Shown: positions 6,832 to 8,883 of the stretch, piece after piece
Numbering within the stretch: the stretch's first letter is position 1
Layout: every line of letters begins with the position of its first letter
Assembly: GCA_007117945.1 (NCBI GenBank)
Contig: SKTN01000428.1
Coordinates: 1-8,883 of the forward strand
Length of the DNA: 8,883 bases
Reading direction: 5' to 3'
From: Nitriliruptoraceae bacterium
GTDB lineage: Bacteria; Actinomycetota; Nitriliruptoria; Nitriliruptorales; Nitriliruptoraceae
Made by a program: the position numbers and the translations under genes
The notes under the pieces: generated by a model
Databases searched by the model: none
Told to the model about the DNA's origin: nothing
The model's input: only the letters and a program-made list of their open reading frames with translations

Positions 6832-6859
6832 GGGCCGTCATCCGGCGGCGGGCCGGGTC

Positions 6860-6890
6860 ACGGTGCGTGCACCGTACGAGCCCTGAGGGC
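6860..6890. promoter_or_regulatory. Two inverted repeats over the SDR promoter
   Basis: ACGGTGC-GT-GCACCGT (6860-6875) overlaps the candidate -10 and start point. GCCCT-G-AGGGC (6880-6890) lies between the candidate -10 and -35. Both are placed where a repressor would block initiation. No regulator gene is nearby in the window. Confidence 0.4.
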
Positions 6891-6899
6891 AGATACCAG
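6871..6899 (-). promoter_or_regulatory. Candidate promoter of the SDR gene
   Basis: On the minus strand CTGGTA (6899-6894) and TACGGT (6876-6871) are 17 bp apart. TACGGT fits the TAnnnT -10 pattern and CTGGTA matches TTGACA at three of six positions. Transcription would start near 6864, about 50 nt before the ATG. Confidence 0.4.
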
Positions 6900-7008
6900 C
6901 AGGCCCGCTCCCGGTCGGCCACGGCCGAGCCGGTCCGCCCACCGGCACGGGCCCGGCCCGGCCCGGGTGCACCCGTCCACGGCCAGCCACCACACGCGGC
7001 GGTGGGCC

Positions 7009-7056
7009 CAAGAGTGGAGGATCGCGGCGGTATACCGCCGCGATCCTCCACTCTTG
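7009..7056. terminator. Perfect 48-bp palindrome after the ABC permease gene
   Basis: Bases 7009-7032 are the exact reverse complement of 7033-7056, 24 bp per arm with the centre GTATAC. As RNA it would form a 22-bp stem closed by a UAUA loop. It begins 24 bases after the permease stop codon on the minus strand. The arms start CAAGAG and end CTCTTG, so each strand has a short pyrimidine end but no real T run. The likely role is a strong, possibly bidirectional terminator for the ABC operon; a dispersed repetitive palindrome is the alternative. Confidence 0.65.
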
Positions 7057-7080
7057 CCGGCCAGGCCCCCCAGCCAGCAC

Positions 7081-8835
7081 TCACCGCCGCCGCGACAGCA
7101 GCTTCTCCCGGTACTGGTCGGTGACGAGCAGCACGGCCGTGGTGGTGAACACCCCCACGATCGTCAGCGCCATACCCAGCGAGCGCTTGCCCTGCTCGAA
7201 CTCGCGGAAGATGTAGGTGGAGAGCACGTCCACGTTCGGCGGCCGGACCAGCAGGGAGCCGACCAGCTCCCGCATGGAGATGGAGAAGGCCATGATCCAT
7301 CCGGCGAGGATCCCCGGCGCGATGAGCGGCAGCAGGATCCGGCGGGTCCGGAACCACCAGGAGCCGCCGGCGACCTGGGCCGCCTCGAACAGCGTCGTGC
7401 CGAGCTGGCCGTAGACCGCCTTGACGTTCTGGACGCTGAAGGGCACGTAGAGCACCACGTAGGTCAGGATCAGCATCCACACCGTGTTGTAGATCGGTAC
7501 CGGCTGCCACACCGCGTTCCACAGGAAGATCAGGCCGACGACCACCACGATCGCCGGGACCATGTCCGGCGCGAGCGCCAGGAAGTCCACGGACCGCGCC
7601 CCCGGACCGCGGCGGCGGACCGTCAGCAGGGCGACCATCACCCCGATGATCGCGGTGATGGTGGCGGCGATCAGTGCGAACCGGAAGCTGTTGCCGAGCG
7701 CCGTCAACGCCCCGCTGCGCGCGTCGAAGAGCACCTGGAAGTTGACCAGCGTCAGGTTGGACCAGGTCACCCCCGCCGACTCCAGCCGGGTGAAGGCCGA
7801 GGCGAACACCGTCAGGTACGGGATCACGATCGACAGCAGGAACACCACCGCGACCACGGCCCAGGCGACCGGCCGCCACCGCCCCAGCGGGATCGTGGCC
7901 CGCTTGGTCGCCCGCCCCGACAGGGCCCGGTCGTTGCGCCGCGAGACGAACCACTGCTGGAAGAACCAGGCCCCGATCCCGATCGACATCAGCACGCTGG
8001 ACAGCGCGGCGGCAGCGCCGAAGTCGATGGGGAAGATCGAGGTGTTCTGGTAGATCTCGGCGACCAGGACGATGAACCCGATCCGGTTGCCGAGCGTGAT
8101 CGGCGTGCCGAACTCCCCCGCGGACTTGATGAACACCAGCAGGATGCCCATCGAGTACCCGCTCAGCAGCAGGGGCACGATGATGCGCCGCAGGCGGTAG
8201 CGGAACCCTCCGCCGTGCACCGCCCCCGCCTCGTCGGGGCTCGCACCGATGTTGTCCAGGGAGTTGCGCAGGATCAGGTAGAGGAACGGGAACAGGTTGC
8301 AGCTCATCACCATCGCCATGCCGACGGGGGTGAAGAACGCGTCCTGCAGGACCCCTGCTACCCCCTCCCCGACCAACTGCTCGAGGTAGCCACGACGCCG
8401 CATGAAGATGGTCCACGCGATCGCGTTGATGTAGGGCGGGGTCATGAAGGGCACGATGATCGCGATGTCGATCCACCGGTGCCGGCGCAGGTCGGTCATC
8501 GACATCAGGAACGCCAGCGGCGCGGCGAACAGCGTCGAGCCGAGGCACACCAGCACCCCGAGCAGCACGGTGTTCCAGATGATGCGCACGCTGGCGCCGG
8601 CGGTGAGGGTGTCCACCGCCTCCCCGGGTGCGAAGGTGCCCTCGGGCGCCAGCGCCCGCAGCAGGACCATCAGCAAGGGTGCCGCCACCAGCACCGAGAG
8701 CAGTGCAAGAGCACCGAGGTTACGCCCGAGCTCACGCCCGAGGCGCCCGCGACGCGTCGGCCGCCCGGACCGCGGAGGCACTGGCGTTCCCTCCGGGTCC
8801 GGCAGCTGCTGCGCGGGCGTCGTCGCGGTGGCCAT
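7081..8835 (-). CDS. Fused two-domain ABC transporter permease, iron(III)/ThiP type
   Basis: This 584-residue inner-membrane protein has two binding-protein-dependent permease domains in one chain, as in FbpB-type iron(III) and ThiP-type permeases. About 12 hydrophobic segments follow a polar, Pro/Arg-rich N-terminal tail (1-38). The first domain runs to about residue 297 and the second from about 321. Each carries the EAA loop that contacts the ATPase: E202 to P221 (EAGAVHGGG then RRIIVPLL) and E484 to P503 (EAAQVAGGS then RRILLPLIAP). WNTVLLG near 87 and VPFMTPPYINAIAW (128-141) are typical of the iron-type family. Iron is the likeliest substrate, but polyamine, thiamine or phosphonate importers share this layout. 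ATG 8835 follows the upstream stop by 2 bases with no clear ribosome binding site, suggesting translational coupling. No ATPase gene lies downstream, so it must be further upstream or elsewhere. Confidence 0.9.
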   Translation of the reverse strand: MATATTPAQQLPDPEGTPVPPRSGRPTRRGRLGRELGRNLGALALLSVLVAAPLLMVLLRALAPEGTFAPGEAVDTLTAGASVRIIWNTVLLGVLVCLGSTLFAAPLAFLMSMTDLRRHRWIDIAIIVPFMTPPYINAIAWTIFMRRRGYLEQLVGEGVAGVLQDAFFTPVGMAMVMSCNLFPFLYLILRNSLDNIGASPDEAGAVHGGGFRYRLRRIIVPLLLSGYSMGILLVFIKSAGEFGTPITLGNRIGFIVLVAEIYQNTSIFPIDFGAAAALSSVLMSIGIGAWFFQQWFVSRRNDRALSGRATKRATIPLGRWRPVAWAVVAVVFLLSIVIPYLTVFASAFTRLESAGVTWSNLTLVNFQVLFDARSGALTALGNSFRFALIAATITAIIGVMVALLTVRRRGPGARSVDFLALAPDMVPAIVVVVGLIFLWNAVWQPVPIYNTVWMLILTYVVLYVPFSVQNVKAVYGQLGTTLFEAAQVAGGSWWFRTRRILLPLIAPGILAGWIMAFSISMRELVGSLLVRPPNVDVLSTYIFREFEQGKRSLGMALTIVGVFTTTAVLLVTDQYREKLLSRRR

Positions 8836-8837
8836 CG

Positions 8838-8883
8838 TCAGCGGATGAACCGGGACACGAACTCGGCCAGCAGGTCGTCACCG
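8838..8883 (-). CDS. C-terminal end of the gene upstream of the ABC permease
   Basis: Only 14 codons and the TGA stop are in the window, reading GDDLLAEFVSRFIR. The frame is supported mainly by the stop lying 2 bases before the permease ATG, as in a tight operon. In iron-type systems the gene just upstream of the permease usually encodes the substrate-binding protein, which is the best guess here, but an ATPase cannot be excluded from so short a tail. Confidence 0.5.
   Translation of the reverse strand, partial: GDDLLAEFVSRFIR

Noticed and set aside
6945..6970. GC-rich near-palindromic stretch built from GGCCC repeats
   Set aside because: The arms do not match cleanly, and the pattern is explained by runs of G and C in a noncoding high-GC gap.
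6764..8548. 594-codon minus-strand frame overlapping the ABC permease
   Set aside because: It runs in another frame of the same strand as the permease, whose EAA loops and membrane segments are clear. The alternative translation is Arg/Gly/Ala-rich and lacks them.

Overview
The window reads as a piece of a chromosome from a very high-GC bacterium, most likely an actinomycete-type organism (Actinomycetota). The reasons are the GC-saturated third codon positions, alanine/glycine-rich proteins and the actinobacterial-style TldE/PmbA sequence. The order or genus cannot be fixed from this sequence. No phage, insertion sequence, tRNA, rRNA or CRISPR array was seen, and most of the region looks like housekeeping chromosome.

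The left part is on the + strand. The window opens inside a TldE/PmbA-type peptidase-family gene (2-1075). Three bases after its stop comes a PAS-GGDEF diguanylate cyclase (1079-2062) with intact catalytic and inhibitory-site residues and an in-frame 18-bp tandem repeat inside its sensory domain. A 333-bp gap follows. It is unusually structured: two overlapping palindromes, a 49-nt hairpin that shares bases with a second hairpin, and an array of about 11 heptamers. It leads into acs (2396-4351), an AMP-forming acetyl-CoA synthetase. After a 256-bp spacer comes an MFS transporter of the MosC/YbjJ type (4608-5807).

The right part is on the - strand and converges on the MFS gene. A short-chain dehydrogenase (5856-6815) has a low-complexity insertion of about 50 residues, a strong ribosome binding site and a promoter-like region overlapped by inverted repeats. 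Upstream of it lies a fused two-domain ABC permease of the iron(III)/ThiP type (7081-8835), preceded by the last 14 codons of another gene (8838-8883) that is probably in the same operon. Between the permease stop and the dehydrogenase promoter is a perfect 48-bp palindrome (7009-7056).

The genes do not form one obvious system. tldE and the GGDEF gene look translationally coupled. acs is probably its own unit with a long structured leader. The ABC permease and its upstream partner form an import operon whose ATPase is not in the window. The most noteworthy items are non-coding: the acs leader structures and the 48-bp palindrome. No convincing new multi-gene system was found.
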